DNA from: Streptomyces spirodelae
GTDB lineage: Bacteria; Actinomycetota; Actinomycetes; Streptomycetales; Streptomycetaceae
NCBI RefSeq assembly: GCF_017676385.1
Contig: NZ_JAFFZN010000002.1
Span: forward strand, 62,001-126,000
Reading direction: 5' to 3'
Length of the DNA: 64,000 bases
Part shown: piece by piece, positions 30,903 to 41,464 of the stretch
How positions within the stretch are numbered: the first letter of the stretch is position 1
How the letters are laid out: every line of letters begins with the position of its first letter
Notes under the pieces: model-generated
Seen by the model: the letters and a program-made list of their open reading frames with translations, nothing else
Databases searched by the model: none
Told to the model about the DNA's origin: nothing
Made by a program: the position numbers and the translations under genes

Positions 30903-31496
30903 TCAGTCGCCCTCCGGCGGCGGCACCGTCGGGGAGGGGGCGCACCCTTCCGTGACGGCTTTCAGCCGGGTGACGGCGGTCTTCGCGGTGAACTTCTCAC
31001 AACTGGCGCGCACGCTCTTGAAGGTGCTCAAGGCCCGCTTCGAGCCGTCGCCGCCCTCCTCGTCGTAGGAGGCGACCTCGGTGGCCAGATACGGGCCGTT
31101 CGCGCTCTTCCGGTAGTCGCGGGAGGCGTCGGTCCGTGCCTCGTGCCGGTCCAGATCACCGCCGAGCGCGTCGAACAGCTGCTTGCAGTTGCGGCCTTTG
31201 GTGCTCAGATCGTCGGGTGCGTCACCCGCCGCCGTGGTGTCGTCCGGGTCCGCGTGGTGTCATCCGGCGGGCAGGTTCCCCTCGGCCGGCAGCGCGGCAC
31301 GGGTCTGCTGTTCGCTCAGCGGCCCGTCCGCCTGTGAGGGCGAACCTGTCGGGCCGGCGTCGGACTTCGACGGCGGGGGTGACGGTGACGAGGTCTCGCC
31401 GGAGCTCCCGCCGTCGCCGTCGCCGCAGCCCGCCGGGGCCAGCAGGGCGGCGACGGCCAGGGTGCCGGCGAAGGGAGAGCAGCGAGCAGCGCGCAT
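30903..31496 (-). pseudogene. Lipoprotein gene interrupted by one in-frame TGA
   Basis: From ATG 31496 (AAAGG six bases upstream) the frame gives a signal peptide and lipobox (LAVAALLAPAGC), then a Ser/Pro/Gly linker, and stops at TGA 31260-31262. The same frame continues without another stop for 118 codons to TGA 30903-30905 and is plainly protein-like: STKGRNCKQLFDALGGDLDR, SYDEEGGDGSKRALSTFKS, ASCEKFTAKTAV. With the TGA read as sense the product is 197 residues, a secreted lipoprotein of unknown function with conserved-looking Cys. One nonsense mutation (or sequencing error) explains everything. Confidence 0.8.
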
Positions 31497-31604
31497 CGGA
31501 TCGCCTTTCGGACGGCCTCTCCCCCAACCCATCAGCCGCAGCGTCGGCCCGCGAGCCGAGGACCCCCGAACACAGGTGGCGGACGGCGCCGCACATCCGT
31601 TCCC

Positions 31605-31967
31605 TCATGCCTGTCCCAGCCGCAGCCGTTCCCACCGGGGCAGCCCGGCGACCACCAGGTCGTAGGAGTCCTCGACCATCTCCCTCACGGCCCGGTCGGG
31701 GATGCTCCCGTCGAGGGTCACCGTGTTCCAGTGGCGCTTGTTGAGGTGCCACCCGGGACGCACCGCCGGGTAGGTCTCACGCAACTGGAGGGCGATCTCC
31801 GGATCGCATTTGAGGCTCACCTGGAGCGGCGCCTGGTCGAGGGCGCTGATGGCGAAGATCTTCGCCCCCACCTTGAACGTGGAAAGCTCCGGGTTCCCGG
31901 GGAATGGGAAGTCCTCCCATGCAGCGTTCTGCTCCAGGCAGCAGGCTTTCAGCTCGTCCGGCGTCAT
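31605..31967 (-). CDS. MmcQ/YjbR family DNA-binding protein
   Basis: 120 residues from ATG 31967 (MTPDELKACCLEQNAAWEDFPF), with the family-typical FKVGAKIFAI, VSLKCDPE and RPGWHLNKRHWNTV. Proteins of this fold bind DNA or act as small adaptor proteins; no specific role is known. A GTG-initiated longer version from 31997 is possible but lacks family similarity. No operon partner close by. Confidence 0.9.
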   Translation of the reverse strand: MTPDELKACCLEQNAAWEDFPFPGNPELSTFKVGAKIFAISALDQAPLQVSLKCDPEIALQLRETYPAVRPGWHLNKRHWNTVTLDGSIPDRAVREMVEDSYDLVVAGLPRWERLRLGQA

Positions 31968-32010
31968 GGTCGAAAGCGTAGGTGCCGACTCTGACACCGG
32001 CCGGCCGCCC

Positions 32011-32090
32011 GGACGCCGCCCCGCCCGGACGCCGCCCCGCCCGGACGCCGCCCCGCCCGGACGCCGCCCCGCCCGGACGCCGGCCGCCCG
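32011..32090. repeat. 16-bp GC-rich tandem repeat
   Basis: GGACGCCGCCCCGCCC occurs four times without change (32011-32026, 32027-32042, 32043-32058, 32059-32074) with a diverged fifth unit. It fills the gap between the YjbR start and the stop of the CBS-domain gene. Confidence 0.95.
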
Positions 32091-32109
32091 GAGACCGGCC
32101 GTCGGGGTG

Positions 32110-33456
32110 TCAGCCTTCGCCGAGGGCAGGGCCCGCCGAGCCCTCGCCGCCGTCCGCGAGCACGGGCTCGCGGACCGGCTCCACGAGCACCGTCACGATC
32201 TTGTTCCGGCGGCCCGCCGGGGACTCGGCCGTCAGCCGCAGCCCCGTCAGGGTGGGGTCGGAGTGGTCCTGGGACACATCGACCGTGGTGGTCGCACCGG
32301 CGATCGGCACCCGGCCCAGCGACTTGGCGAGCAGGCCGCCGACCGTCTCCACGTCCTCGTCGTCCAGCCCCGTCAGCCCGAACAGCTCGCCCAGGTCGCC
32401 GATGTCCAGCCGCGCGGTGACCCGGTAGCGGCCCTCGCCCAGTTCCTCGACGGGCGGCAGCTCGCGGTCGTACTCGTCGGCGATCTCCCCGACGATCTCC
32501 TCCAGGATGTCCTCGATGGTGACGATTCCGGCCGTGCCGCCGTACTCGTCGATCACCACGGAGACGTGGATGCGGTCCTTCTGCATCTCCCGCAGCAGAT
32601 CGCCCGCGTTCTTGGTGTCGGGCACGAAGGTGGCGGGCCGCATGGCGGTGGAGACCAGCTCGCTCTCCGCGTCCCGGCTGATGTGCACCTTCCGCGCCAG
32701 GTCCTTGAGGTAGACGATGCCCACCACGTCGTCCTCGCTCTCCCCGACCACCGGGATACGCGAGAAACCCGAGCGCAGCGCCAGCGTCAGCGCCTGTCGG
32801 ATCGTCTTGAACCGCTCGATGGTGATCAGGTCCGTACGCGGCACCATCACCTCGCGCACCAGCCGGTCGCCGAGCTGGAAGACGGAGTGCACCATCTTCC
32901 GCTCCTCCGCCTCGATCAGCGACTCCCGCTCGGCGAGATCCACCATGGCGCGCAGCTCCGCCTCACTGGCGAACGGTCCCTTGCGGAACCCCTTCCCCGG
33001 CGTGAGCGCGTTCCCGAGCAGGATCAGCAACTGCGGCACCGGGCCCAGGATGCGGGCCAGCGGCAGCAGTACGTACGAGGCGGCCGTTGCCGTGTTCAGC
33101 GGATGCTGGCGGCCGATGGTGCGCGGCGAGACCCCGATGGCGACATAGGAGACGAACACCATCACCCCTATGGCGACGGCCAGCGCCTCCCAGGTGCCCT
33201 CGATGGCCCGCAAGCAGGCGTACGTCACCAGCGCCCCGGCCGCCACCTCGCAGGCCACCCGCAGCAGCAGTGCCAGGTTGAGGTAGCGGGTGGGCTCCGC
33301 GGCGACCGCGGCCAGCTTGGCGCCGCCGCGCCGGCCCTGGCGTACCGCCTCCTCAGCCCGGTAGCTGGTGGTGCGCGCCAGGCCCGCCTCGGCGCAGGCG
33401 GCCAGCCACGCCACGATCACCAGCAGGAAGACGGCGGCGGCGAGCGGAGCACTCAC
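32110..33456 (-). CDS. CNNM/CBS/CorC-domain membrane protein
   Basis: 448 residues. Four hydrophobic segments (about residues 4-25, 60-80, 87-110, 120-150) form a CNNM/DUF21 domain. Tandem CBS domains follow ([44 protein letters not shown]), then a CorC_HlyC C-terminal domain. Often named hemolysin-like, but the family is now linked to Mg2+/Co2+ transport. The GTG at 33456 overlaps the ybeY stop (GTGA), placing it in a phoH-ybeY operon. Confidence 0.92.
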   Translation of the reverse strand: MSAPLAAAVFLLVIVAWLAACAEAGLARTTSYRAEEAVRQGRRGGAKLAAVAAEPTRYLNLALLLRVACEVAAGALVTYACLRAIEGTWEALAVAIGVMVFVSYVAIGVSPRTIGRQHPLNTATAASYVLLPLARILGPVPQLLILLGNALTPGKGFRKGPFASEAELRAMVDLAERESLIEAEERKMVHSVFQLGDRLVREVMVPRTDLITIERFKTIRQALTLALRSGFSRIPVVGESEDDVVGIVYLKDLARKVHISRDAESELVSTAMRPATFVPDTKNAGDLLREMQKDRIHVSVVIDEYGGTAGIVTIEDILEEIVGEIADEYDRELPPVEELGEGRYRVTARLDIGDLGELFGLTGLDDEDVETVGGLLAKSLGRVPIAGATTTVDVSQDHSDPTLTGLRLTAESPAGRRNKIVTVLVEPVREPVLADGGEGSAGPALGEG

Positions 33457-33953
33457 GACGTCGTGGTGGGCGTGGGGGAGGGCCCGGACAGGCCGTGCTC
33501 GGCGCGCCAGCCGTCCACGATCGCGGACTGCAGGCCGAACATCTCGGCCCGCTCGCCGGGCTCCTCGTGGTCGTACCCGAGCAGGTGCAGCACCCCGTGC
33601 ACGGTGAGCAGTTGCAGCTCCTCGTCCATGGAGTGCTTCGTCGGCGCGTCGGCGCCCTGCTTCTCGGCCACCTCGGGGCACAGCACGATGTCACCGAGGA
33701 GGCCCTGCGGGGGCTCCTCCTCGTCCCGGGACGGCGGACGCAGCTCGTCCATCGGGAAGGACATCACATCCGTGGGCCCAGGAAGCTCCATCCACTGCCG
33801 GTGCAGTTGCTCCATGGTGTCCGCGTCGACCGCGATCACCGACAGCTCCGACAGCGGATGGATACGCATCCGGGCCAGGGCGTAGCGGGCGATGTCGAGC
33901 ACCGCCTCCTCGTCGACCCGGCGGCCGGACTCGTTGTTGACATCGATCGACAT
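33453..33953 (-). CDS. ybeY: rRNA maturation endoribonuclease YbeY
   Basis: 166 residues; zinc-dependent RNase in 16S rRNA maturation and ribosome quality control. The metal motif [14 protein letters not shown] carries three His ligands, and [10 protein letters not shown] is the second signature. It starts 13 bases after the phoH stop and overlaps the CBS-domain gene by four bases. Confidence 0.96.
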   Translation of the reverse strand: MSIDVNNESGRRVDEEAVLDIARYALARMRIHPLSELSVIAVDADTMEQLHRQWMELPGPTDVMSFPMDELRPPSRDEEEPPQGLLGDIVLCPEVAEKQGADAPTKHSMDEELQLLTVHGVLHLLGYDHEEPGERAEMFGLQSAIVDGWRAEHGLSGPSPTPTTTS

Positions 33954-33965
33954 GGTGTCTGCCGG

Positions 33966-35051
33966 TTACTTCCTCTTGCGGTTGCCACGGCCTGCGGGCG
34001 CACTGCCGCTCGCGCCGCCGCCCTCGGCGGGGCCCGCCTGCTGCTGGGCGCTGTCGTAGCGGTCGTACGCGTCGACGATACGGCCCACCAGCTTGTGCCG
34101 GACCACGTCCGTGCTGGTCAGCAGCGAGAAGTGGACGTCCTCCACCCCTTCCAGGATCTCCCTGACCTGGCGCAGCCCGCTCTTGGTCCCGCCCGGCAGG
34201 TCGATCTGGGTCACATCGCCCGTGATCACGATCTTCGAGTCGAAGCCGAGCCGGGTGAGGAACATCTTCATCTGCTCGGGGTTGGTGTTCTGCGCCTCGT
34301 CCAGAATGATGAACGCATCATTGAGCGTGCGACCCCGCATATAGGCCAGTGGTGCCACCTCGATCGTTCCGGCGGCCATCAGACGGGGGATCGAGTCGGG
34401 GTCGAGCATGTCGTGCAGGGCGTCGTACAGCGGCCGCAGATACGGGTCGATCTTCTCGTAGAGCGTGCCCGGCAGATAGCCGAGCCGCTCGCCCGCCTCG
34501 ACCGCAGGGCGGGTCAGGATGATGCGCGTGACCTGCTTGGCCTGGAGGGCCTGCACCGCCTTGGCCATCGCGAGATACGTCTTGCCGGTGCCGGCCGGGC
34601 CGATCCCGAAGACCACCGTGTGCTTGTCGATGGCGTCCACATAGCGCTTCTGGTTGAGCGTCTTGGGACGGATCGTGCGGCCCCGGTTGGAGAGGATGTT
34701 CTGGGTGAGCACCTCGGCGGGCGTCTCGTCGACGGCGCCCGTGCCGTTCTCCTGCGCGCGCAGCATGGAGATCGAGCGCTCCACCGCGTCCTCCGTCATC
34801 GGCTGGCCGGTGCGCAGCACCAGCATCATCTCGTCGAAAAGGCGCTGGACAAGGGCGACCTCCGCCGGGTTACCGGTGGCGCTGATCTCGTTGCCCCGGA
34901 CATGGATGTCCGTACCGGGGAACGCGTCCTCGATCACGCGCAGCAGAGAGTCTCCGGAGCCCAGCACCGTCACCATGGGGTGGCTGGGTGGCACGGTGAA
35001 GCGGGCTGTTTCCTGCCCGGATCCGGCCTGGGATGGGGTTGTCTGCGTCAT
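33966..35051 (-). CDS. PhoH family ATPase
   Basis: 361 residues from ATG 35051 (AGAGG seven bases upstream). GIGPAGTGKTYLAMAKA near residue 150 is the Walker A motif and FIILDEAQNTNPEQMKMFLTRLG the Walker B/PhoH signature. An N-terminal KH-like region precedes it and a Gln/Gly/Ala-rich tail ends in RGNRKRK. PhoH ATPases coupled to ybeY are thought to act in RNA processing. First gene of a minus-strand operon phoH-ybeY-CBS. Confidence 0.95.
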   Translation of the reverse strand: MTQTTPSQAGSGQETARFTVPPSHPMVTVLGSGDSLLRVIEDAFPGTDIHVRGNEISATGNPAEVALVQRLFDEMMLVLRTGQPMTEDAVERSISMLRAQENGTGAVDETPAEVLTQNILSNRGRTIRPKTLNQKRYVDAIDKHTVVFGIGPAGTGKTYLAMAKAVQALQAKQVTRIILTRPAVEAGERLGYLPGTLYEKIDPYLRPLYDALHDMLDPDSIPRLMAAGTIEVAPLAYMRGRTLNDAFIILDEAQNTNPEQMKMFLTRLGFDSKIVITGDVTQIDLPGGTKSGLRQVREILEGVEDVHFSLLTSTDVVRHKLVGRIVDAYDRYDSAQQQAGPAEGGGASGSAPAGRGNRKRK

Positions 35052-35198
35052 GGGCGGCCTCTGGGGCCTGCTCATCTCCCTCGCTGCGCCGTACTTCCAC
35101 TACGGCTCCAGGGTACGACGCCCCCGGGGCCGGGCCGGCCTGGTTTTCGTACGGGCTGGTGAGGGCGCCCTGCCCGCTGTCACGCTCGGCGGACGCCG

Positions 35199-36401
35199 TC
35201 AGCCCTCCCGCTCACGGAAGCCCAGCGTGGGCACCGCGCGGCGGGGCGGCCTCGACGCGGAGCAATCCGTGAGGATGCGGCTCAGGAAGCCGTAGTGGCG
35301 GCAGCCGGGCTCCTGGGAGCCCACCCGGTGCCACCAGGCGGCGATCTCGGGCCAGCCGGGCGCCGACAGGGAGCCGCCGAACTCCTGTACGGACAGCGCG
35401 GCGGTCAGCCCCGCGAAGGCGAGCCGGTCGGCCAGCGGCCAGCCGGCGAGGCTGCCGGTGACGAAGCCCGCAACGAACACATCACCGGCGCCCGTGGTGT
35501 CCAGCGCCTCCACGGCGATGCCCGGCACGGTGGCCGTCTCGCCGCTGCCCGCGTCCACGGCGTAGGCGCCGTCGGCCCCCATGGTGACCACGGCAACCGG
35601 CACCCGCTCGGCCAGGGCGTGCGCGGCCGCCTGCGGGGTCTCGGCGCGGGTGTAGCGCATGGCCTCGACGGCGTTGGGCAGGAACGCCTCGCAGTGGGGC
35701 AGCTCGGCCAGGGCCGCCAGATCCCAGCGGCCGGTCTCGTCCCAGCCGACGTCGGCGAAGATCCGGCTGCCGCGCCGCGCGGCGGTCGCGATCCACTCCT
35801 GGGCGCGGCCCGGCACCAGCGAGGAGACGCAGGCGGTGGCCGGGGGCGGGCACTCGGGCGCGTCCGGGTCGTAGGCGGTGGCGGCGTTCTTGGGCGGCGC
35901 CTCGTGCCCGTGCGAGATCATCGTGCGCTCGCCCTCGTAGGCCATCGAGACGGTCACGGGCGAGTGCCAGCCGGGGACGGTGTGCGAGAGGGAGAGGTCG
36001 ATGCCTTCGCCCGCCTCCAACTCCTCGCGGCAGTAGTCGCCGTACATGTCGTCGCCGAACGCGGCGGCCAGCGAGGTGCGCAGGCCGAGCCGGGCGAGCG
36101 CGGTGGCCATGTTGGCGATGCCGCCGGGCGAGGAGCCCATACCGCGGGCCCAGGACTCGGTACCGCGTACGGGTGCCGAGTCGAGCCCGGTGAAGATGAT
36201 GTCGAGGAAGACGGTGCCGGTCAGATAGACGTCCCAGCGCGGGTCGCCTGCGGCGCGGACCGCCGCCAACGGGTCGAACAGCGGGCGGGAGAGCGCCGCG
36301 CGGGGCGGCTGCCGCGGGGAGCCCTTCGCCGGTGCCGGGCGGCCCGGGGCACCTGGGTGCTGACCGGCCGCGGGGGGCCTGCGCGTGCTCACCGTGCTCA
36401 C
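35199..36401 (-). CDS. PfkB-family carbohydrate kinase
   Basis: 400 residues from GTG 36401; GTG 36392 is also possible. A 45-residue Pro/Arg-rich N-terminal tail precedes the ribokinase fold. GGIANMATALARLGLR and the C-terminal signature DTTGAGDVFVAGFVTG (catalytic Asp in GAGD) are present, so it should phosphorylate a sugar or nucleoside. Substrate unknown. Monocistronic; the 3' side faces phoH upstream DNA. Confidence 0.88.
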   Translation of the reverse strand: MSTVSTRRPPAAGQHPGAPGRPAPAKGSPRQPPRAALSRPLFDPLAAVRAAGDPRWDVYLTGTVFLDIIFTGLDSAPVRGTESWARGMGSSPGGIANMATALARLGLRTSLAAAFGDDMYGDYCREELEAGEGIDLSLSHTVPGWHSPVTVSMAYEGERTMISHGHEAPPKNAATAYDPDAPECPPPATACVSSLVPGRAQEWIATAARRGSRIFADVGWDETGRWDLAALAELPHCEAFLPNAVEAMRYTRAETPQAAAHALAERVPVAVVTMGADGAYAVDAGSGETATVPGIAVEALDTTGAGDVFVAGFVTGSLAGWPLADRLAFAGLTAALSVQEFGGSLSAPGWPEIAAWWHRVGSQEPGCRHYGFLSRILTDCSASRPPRRAVPTLGFREREG

Positions 36402-36768
36402 CGTGCCTTCCCCGTGACTGTGACGTGCCTTCTGGTGCCTGCGCCTGTGTCTACGCCCGCACCTGCGCCGCACTGTGCTTGCGCCGGCACCTGCGCCTGC
36501 GCCTGCGCGGCGTGCGTGTCACCGACCATAGTGCTTCCGGGCCTGTCGCCTGTGCCTCTTCCGTGTCCGGACGAGATCTTGTGCCCTGTCCGGTGCATGT
36601 CGGCTGCGGCGCCGCTGTGGTTGTGGGGGAGCAGTTCCCCGCGCCTCTCGCGGGGTGCCAGGGAATTTGCGAATCATTGAATCTTCGCGCGTAGATGCAC
36701 CTTTGGGTGCGCTGTTACGTTCCCGGGGATCTCTTGCCCGTGCCGAGTCGCCGCGAGGAGCCGCCCCG
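36402..36768. promoter_or_regulatory. Divergent intergenic region with C/T/G-rich repeats
   Basis: 367 bp between the sugar kinase and the secreted phosphatase. The first part (36420-36520) is a low-complexity CCTGCGCCTGCG-like tract. A copy of the dispersed element GGGGGAGCAGTTCCCCGCGCC is near 36626. The last 100 bp are less GC-rich (GAATTTGCGAATCATTGAATC around 36662) and probably hold the phosphatase promoter. No gene supported. Confidence 0.45.
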
Positions 36769-37560
36769 ATGTCCCGTTCCCTCCGTACAGTTCTGCCCCT
36801 CGTGGCCGTCGCCGCCGTGGCGAGCACCGCGTTCCTCGGGATCGGCCAGGCGACCGCCGAGCACTCGGTGCCCAGGACCGACAAGGAGATCCCCAACCTC
36901 GATCAGGTGAAGACCAGGATCGAGGCGTACTACGGCGACATCGAGACCGAGGACGGCGAGCACTACGCCTCCCCGCACAGCAATTACGCCAAGCAGACAC
37001 GCCGCATCGCCGCGAAGGCCCGCAAGGACCTCGAAAGCGATCTGCACGAGTACAGCTCTGCCCACAAACCGCACAAGAAGCCCGCTGTGGTGTTCGACGT
37101 GGACGACACCACGTTGCTCACCTACAACTTCGAGCGGGAGATCGGCTACCACTTCACGCCGCAGGCGCAGGACGAGTACCTGCGCACCAAGAACATGGAC
37201 CCGGTCTTCGGCATGCGCAAGCTGGTCAACTGGGCGGACAGCAGGGGCATCACGGTGTTCCTGGTGACCGGGCGCAAGGAGTACCAGCGCGACTGGAGCG
37301 TGCGGAACCTCAAGAAGGTCGGCTACAAGAACCCGGTCGACAAGGAGCACTTCTTCCTCAAGAACGAGGAGAACCCGCCCTCCTACCTCGACTGCGGCAG
37401 CGACTGCACGACCGTCGAGTACAAGTCGGGCACGCGTGAGCACATCGAGGACCAGGGCTACGACATCCTGGCCAACTTCGGCGACCAGTACAGCGACCTG
37501 AAGGGCGGGCACGCCGACCGCAGGGTCAAGCTCCCCAATCCCATGTACTACCTGCCCTGA
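36769..37560 (+). CDS. Secreted HAD-family acid phosphatase
   Basis: 263 residues. ATG 36769 with GAGGAG eight bases upstream. The N-terminal signal peptide (VLPLVAVAAVASTAFLGIGQATAEH) is followed by a class B/HAD subfamily IIIB acid phosphatase domain with DVDDTTL (nucleophile and acid Asp) near residue 110, VTGRKEYQRD near 165 and ANFGDQYSDLKGGHADR near the end. Expected to release phosphate from nucleotides or esters outside the cell. Followed by a strong bidirectional hairpin. Confidence 0.92.
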   Translation: MSRSLRTVLPLVAVAAVASTAFLGIGQATAEHSVPRTDKEIPNLDQVKTRIEAYYGDIETEDGEHYASPHSNYAKQTRRIAAKARKDLESDLHEYSSAHKPHKKPAVVFDVDDTTLLTYNFEREIGYHFTPQAQDEYLRTKNMDPVFGMRKLVNWADSRGITVFLVTGRKEYQRDWSVRNLKKVGYKNPVDKEHFFLKNEENPPSYLDCGSDCTTVEYKSGTREHIEDQGYDILANFGDQYSDLKGGHADRRVKLPNPMYYLP

Positions 37561-37569
37561 CCCGGAGGT

Positions 37570-37609
37570 ACGGCCCTGCCCTGACCCGGCGCCATCAGGG
37601 CAGGGCCGT
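37570..37609. terminator. Bidirectional terminator hairpin
   Basis: ACGGCCCTGCCCTGA (37570-37584) and its exact complement TCAGGGCAGGGCCGT (37595-37609) form a 15-bp stem with a 10-nt loop, exactly between the convergent phosphatase and emfourin-type genes; the right arm touches the stop codon of the latter. Confidence 0.9.
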
Positions 37610-37887
37610 CATGCTCCTTCCTTGAGCACCTTTCTCACCAGCGCCGACTGTGCCTCGGTGAGCTTGGGGTCGGCGAAGTGGGCGGTGGCGACCGAGCCCC
37701 CGGTCTCGGTACGCACCTCGTAGTGGAACCCGTCGGGCACGCCCATCGGCGCCTCGCCGAGGCCCTCGCGCACCGCCTGGTCGGCCAGGCGCGCCAGTTC
37801 CCCGGCGTCGGGCCGGCCCGCGGTCTCGAGGGTGGCCCGGCGGGTGAGCCCGCCGAAGCCACCCGTGCGGATGACAGTGATACGCAT
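37609..37887 (-). CDS. Emfourin-type inhibitor of M4 peptidases
   Basis: 92 residues (MRITVIRTGGFGGLTRRATL ...). The sequence and the position, directly downstream of a protealysin-like protease gene on the same strand, fit emfourin, the small inhibitor described with Serratia protealysin. The FGGLTRR segment and the C-terminal SALVRKVLKEGA helix are typical of annotated homologues. No signal peptide, so it acts in the cytoplasm, presumably protecting the cell from its own protease. Functional pairing is inferred. Confidence 0.85.
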   Translation of the reverse strand: MRITVIRTGGFGGLTRRATLETAGRPDAGELARLADQAVREGLGEAPMGVPDGFHYEVRTETGGSVATAHFADPKLTEAQSALVRKVLKEGA

Positions 37888-37964
37888 ACATCCATCTTCC
37901 CGGCGATCCGCCCGAACGTTAAGTGCCGACGGGCCGGATTCCGGCCGAGTGCCTCGGCGGGCTC

Positions 37965-39062
37965 CTAGCCTGCCGTCACACCCACCTCGGACCAGCACTT
38001 GCGTACCGCCTCGTGCTCGTCGCTGCCGTCGCCGTAGCGGGACTTGGCGGCCTCGGTGGTCGCCGCTGCGAACGCCGCGAAGTCGGTGTCCGGCTGCAGC
38101 GAGCCGCCGGTGAGGGTGTCGTACCAGATCTGGCCCGCACGCTCCCAGGCGTTGCCGCCCAGGTCGACGGCGAGCTTGTAGAAGGCGTGGTTGGGGATGC
38201 CCGAGTTGATGTGCACCCCGCCGTTGTCGGCGCCGGTGCTGACGTAGTCGTCCATCGTCGCCGGCTGCGGGTCCTTGCCGAGCACGTCGTCGTCGTAGGC
38301 CGTGCCGGGGGCCTTCATGGAGCGCAGCGCCTGTCCCTCCACCCGGTCGGTGAACAGCCCGGAGCCGATCAGCCAGTCCGCCTCCTGCGCACCCTGGCCC
38401 AGGCTGTGCTGCTTGATCAGGGAGCCGAAGACGTCGGAGACCGACTCGTTGAGCGCCCCGGACTGGCCCTGGTACTCCAGATTGGCGGTGTACTGCGTCA
38501 CTCCGTGGGTCAACTCGTGTCCGATGACGTCGACCGGCAGGGTGAAGTCGCGGAAGATCTCCCCGTCCCCGTCGCCGAACACCATGCGCTCGCCGTCCCA
38601 GAAGGCGTTGGCGTACTCGTCGCCGTAGTGCACCGTCGCGTCCAGGGGCAGCCCCGCGCCGTCGATCGAGTAGCGGTCGAAGGCGGTCAGGAAGAGCTCG
38701 AAGGTGGCACCCAGCCCGGCATAGGCCCGGTTGACCGAGGCGTCCTGGACCGCCTCGGCGCCCTCCTCGCGGACCGTCTCGCCGGGGAGCTGCTCCTTGC
38801 GCTCCGCGTCGGAGATGGTGCGCTGCGGCTTGCGGTCGGCGGGGTCGACGTCCGGCGCGGCGGGCGCGGAGGCGAGGAGGCCGTAACGCACTGTGGTGAT
38901 CTGGCGCCGGGTGCGCTGGGTCGCGTCCCGCTCCAGAGTGCGCCGAGCCGGCCGGGAGAGGACGTCGTCGCTGTTTCTGGACACCTGGTCGAGGAGGTGC
39001 GGAGGCACGATCGTGCAGAAGACTGGATGGATCTGCGGTGAGTGCGCGCGGTGTGCGTTCAT
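37965..39062 (-). CDS. Protealysin-like M4 metallopeptidase
   Basis: 365 residues from ATG 39062. The start region MNAHRAHSPQIHPVFCTIVP with PPHLLDQVSRN is a short protealysin-type propeptide with the PPL motif, not a Sec signal. The zinc site is HELTHGVTQY, followed by NESVSDVFGSL (third ligand Glu) and GGVHINSGIPNHAF. This places it among the signal-peptide-less thermolysin relatives. Its neighbour 77 bp downstream is an emfourin-type inhibitor. How it leaves the cell, if it does, is unknown. Confidence 0.93.
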   Translation of the reverse strand: MNAHRAHSPQIHPVFCTIVPPHLLDQVSRNSDDVLSRPARRTLERDATQRTRRQITTVRYGLLASAPAAPDVDPADRKPQRTISDAERKEQLPGETVREEGAEAVQDASVNRAYAGLGATFELFLTAFDRYSIDGAGLPLDATVHYGDEYANAFWDGERMVFGDGDGEIFRDFTLPVDVIGHELTHGVTQYTANLEYQGQSGALNESVSDVFGSLIKQHSLGQGAQEADWLIGSGLFTDRVEGQALRSMKAPGTAYDDDVLGKDPQPATMDDYVSTGADNGGVHINSGIPNHAFYKLAVDLGGNAWERAGQIWYDTLTGGSLQPDTDFAAFAAATTEAAKSRYGDGSDEHEAVRKCWSEVGVTAG

Positions 39063-39247
39063 ACAGAGCAATGTGGCACTGAGTTACCGACCTGTCACCG
39101 GTGGCGGCCATGATTCGCGCAAAACGGTGGTGAAACGGTGTTGAACGTGTTGCACAGCGCGACCGGAACCCCGCTCACCGGTGCCCCGGTGGTGCCCTCC
39201 GGTATCCCGCATGGTGATACGCCCCTGGCTGCCCGCCGGACCTCCGT

Positions 39248-39253
39248 TATGAT
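39248..39253 (+). promoter_or_regulatory. Candidate -10 box for leuA leader transcript
   Basis: TATGAT at 39248-39253 fits a vegetative -10 hexamer; CTGGCT 17 bases upstream is a weak -35. Transcription would begin close to the leader ATG at 39263, so the leader peptide may be translated from a leaderless mRNA. The rest of the 200-bp gap back to the protease start shows only short CACCGG/CCGGTG inverted repeats. Confidence 0.45.
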
Positions 39254-39262
39254 GCGAACATC

Positions 39263-39310
39263 ATGCGTTTCGGGCTGCTTCTTCTTAGCTGCCGCGGCGA
39301 GGGTCTGTAG
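39263..39310 (+). CDS. leuL: Leucine leader peptide (attenuator)
   Basis: A 15-residue ORF, MRFGLLLLSCRGEGL, with four consecutive leucine codons, 84 bp before leuA. Leucine leader peptides of this type precede leuA in streptomycetes and other actinobacteria. Shortage of charged tRNA-Leu would stall ribosomes on the Leu run and alter folding of the downstream RNA (39311-39394). The mechanism is inferred from the family; the ORF itself is plain. Confidence 0.88.
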   Translation: MRFGLLLLSCRGEGL

Positions 39311-41191
<1,881 letters not shown>

Positions 41192-41200
41192 GCCGCACGC

Positions 41201-41246
41201 CCCCCCGGGCGGGCCGGCCGGCATTCCGGTGGCGGCCCGCCCGGGG
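41201..41246 (+). terminator. Hairpin after leuA
   Basis: CCCCCGGGCGGGCC (41201-41214) pairs with GGCCCGCCCGGGGG (41233-41246), a 14-bp stem with an 18-nt loop, starting nine bases after the leuA stop. Confidence 0.88.
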
Positions 41247-41264
41247 GCTTGTTCCGGTGAGGGG

Positions 41265-41350
41265 GTGCCTCTTGCCGGCGTCTGCGGACTGCGGGTGCGT
41301 TGTGGTCGCTCGCGCAGTTCCCCGCGCCTCTGTTGGGGCGGCGGGGGTCG
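41265..41350. repeat. Copy of the dispersed intergenic element
   Basis: The stretch containing CTGCGGACTGCGGGTGCGTT and, further on, GCAGTTCCCCGCGCCTCTG resembles those at 13.3 kb, 36.6 kb and 53.5 kb. Noncoding; lies between the leuA terminator and the TerB-like gene. Confidence 0.55.
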
Positions 41351-41464
41351 GGGTATGTGACGTGCGGGGCTGAAAAACTCTCCAAGGGCTGTCTCCGGCG
41401 CCCGGCTGTGGTTAATATCACGTCACCCGGCGACGTTGCCGAATCGTGATGGAGGTGCGAGGCC

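Noticed and set aside
31260..31262. TGA in the lipoprotein as selenocysteine
   Set aside because: No recognisable SECIS-type hairpin after it and the protein is not a known selenoprotein; a nonsense change is simpler.
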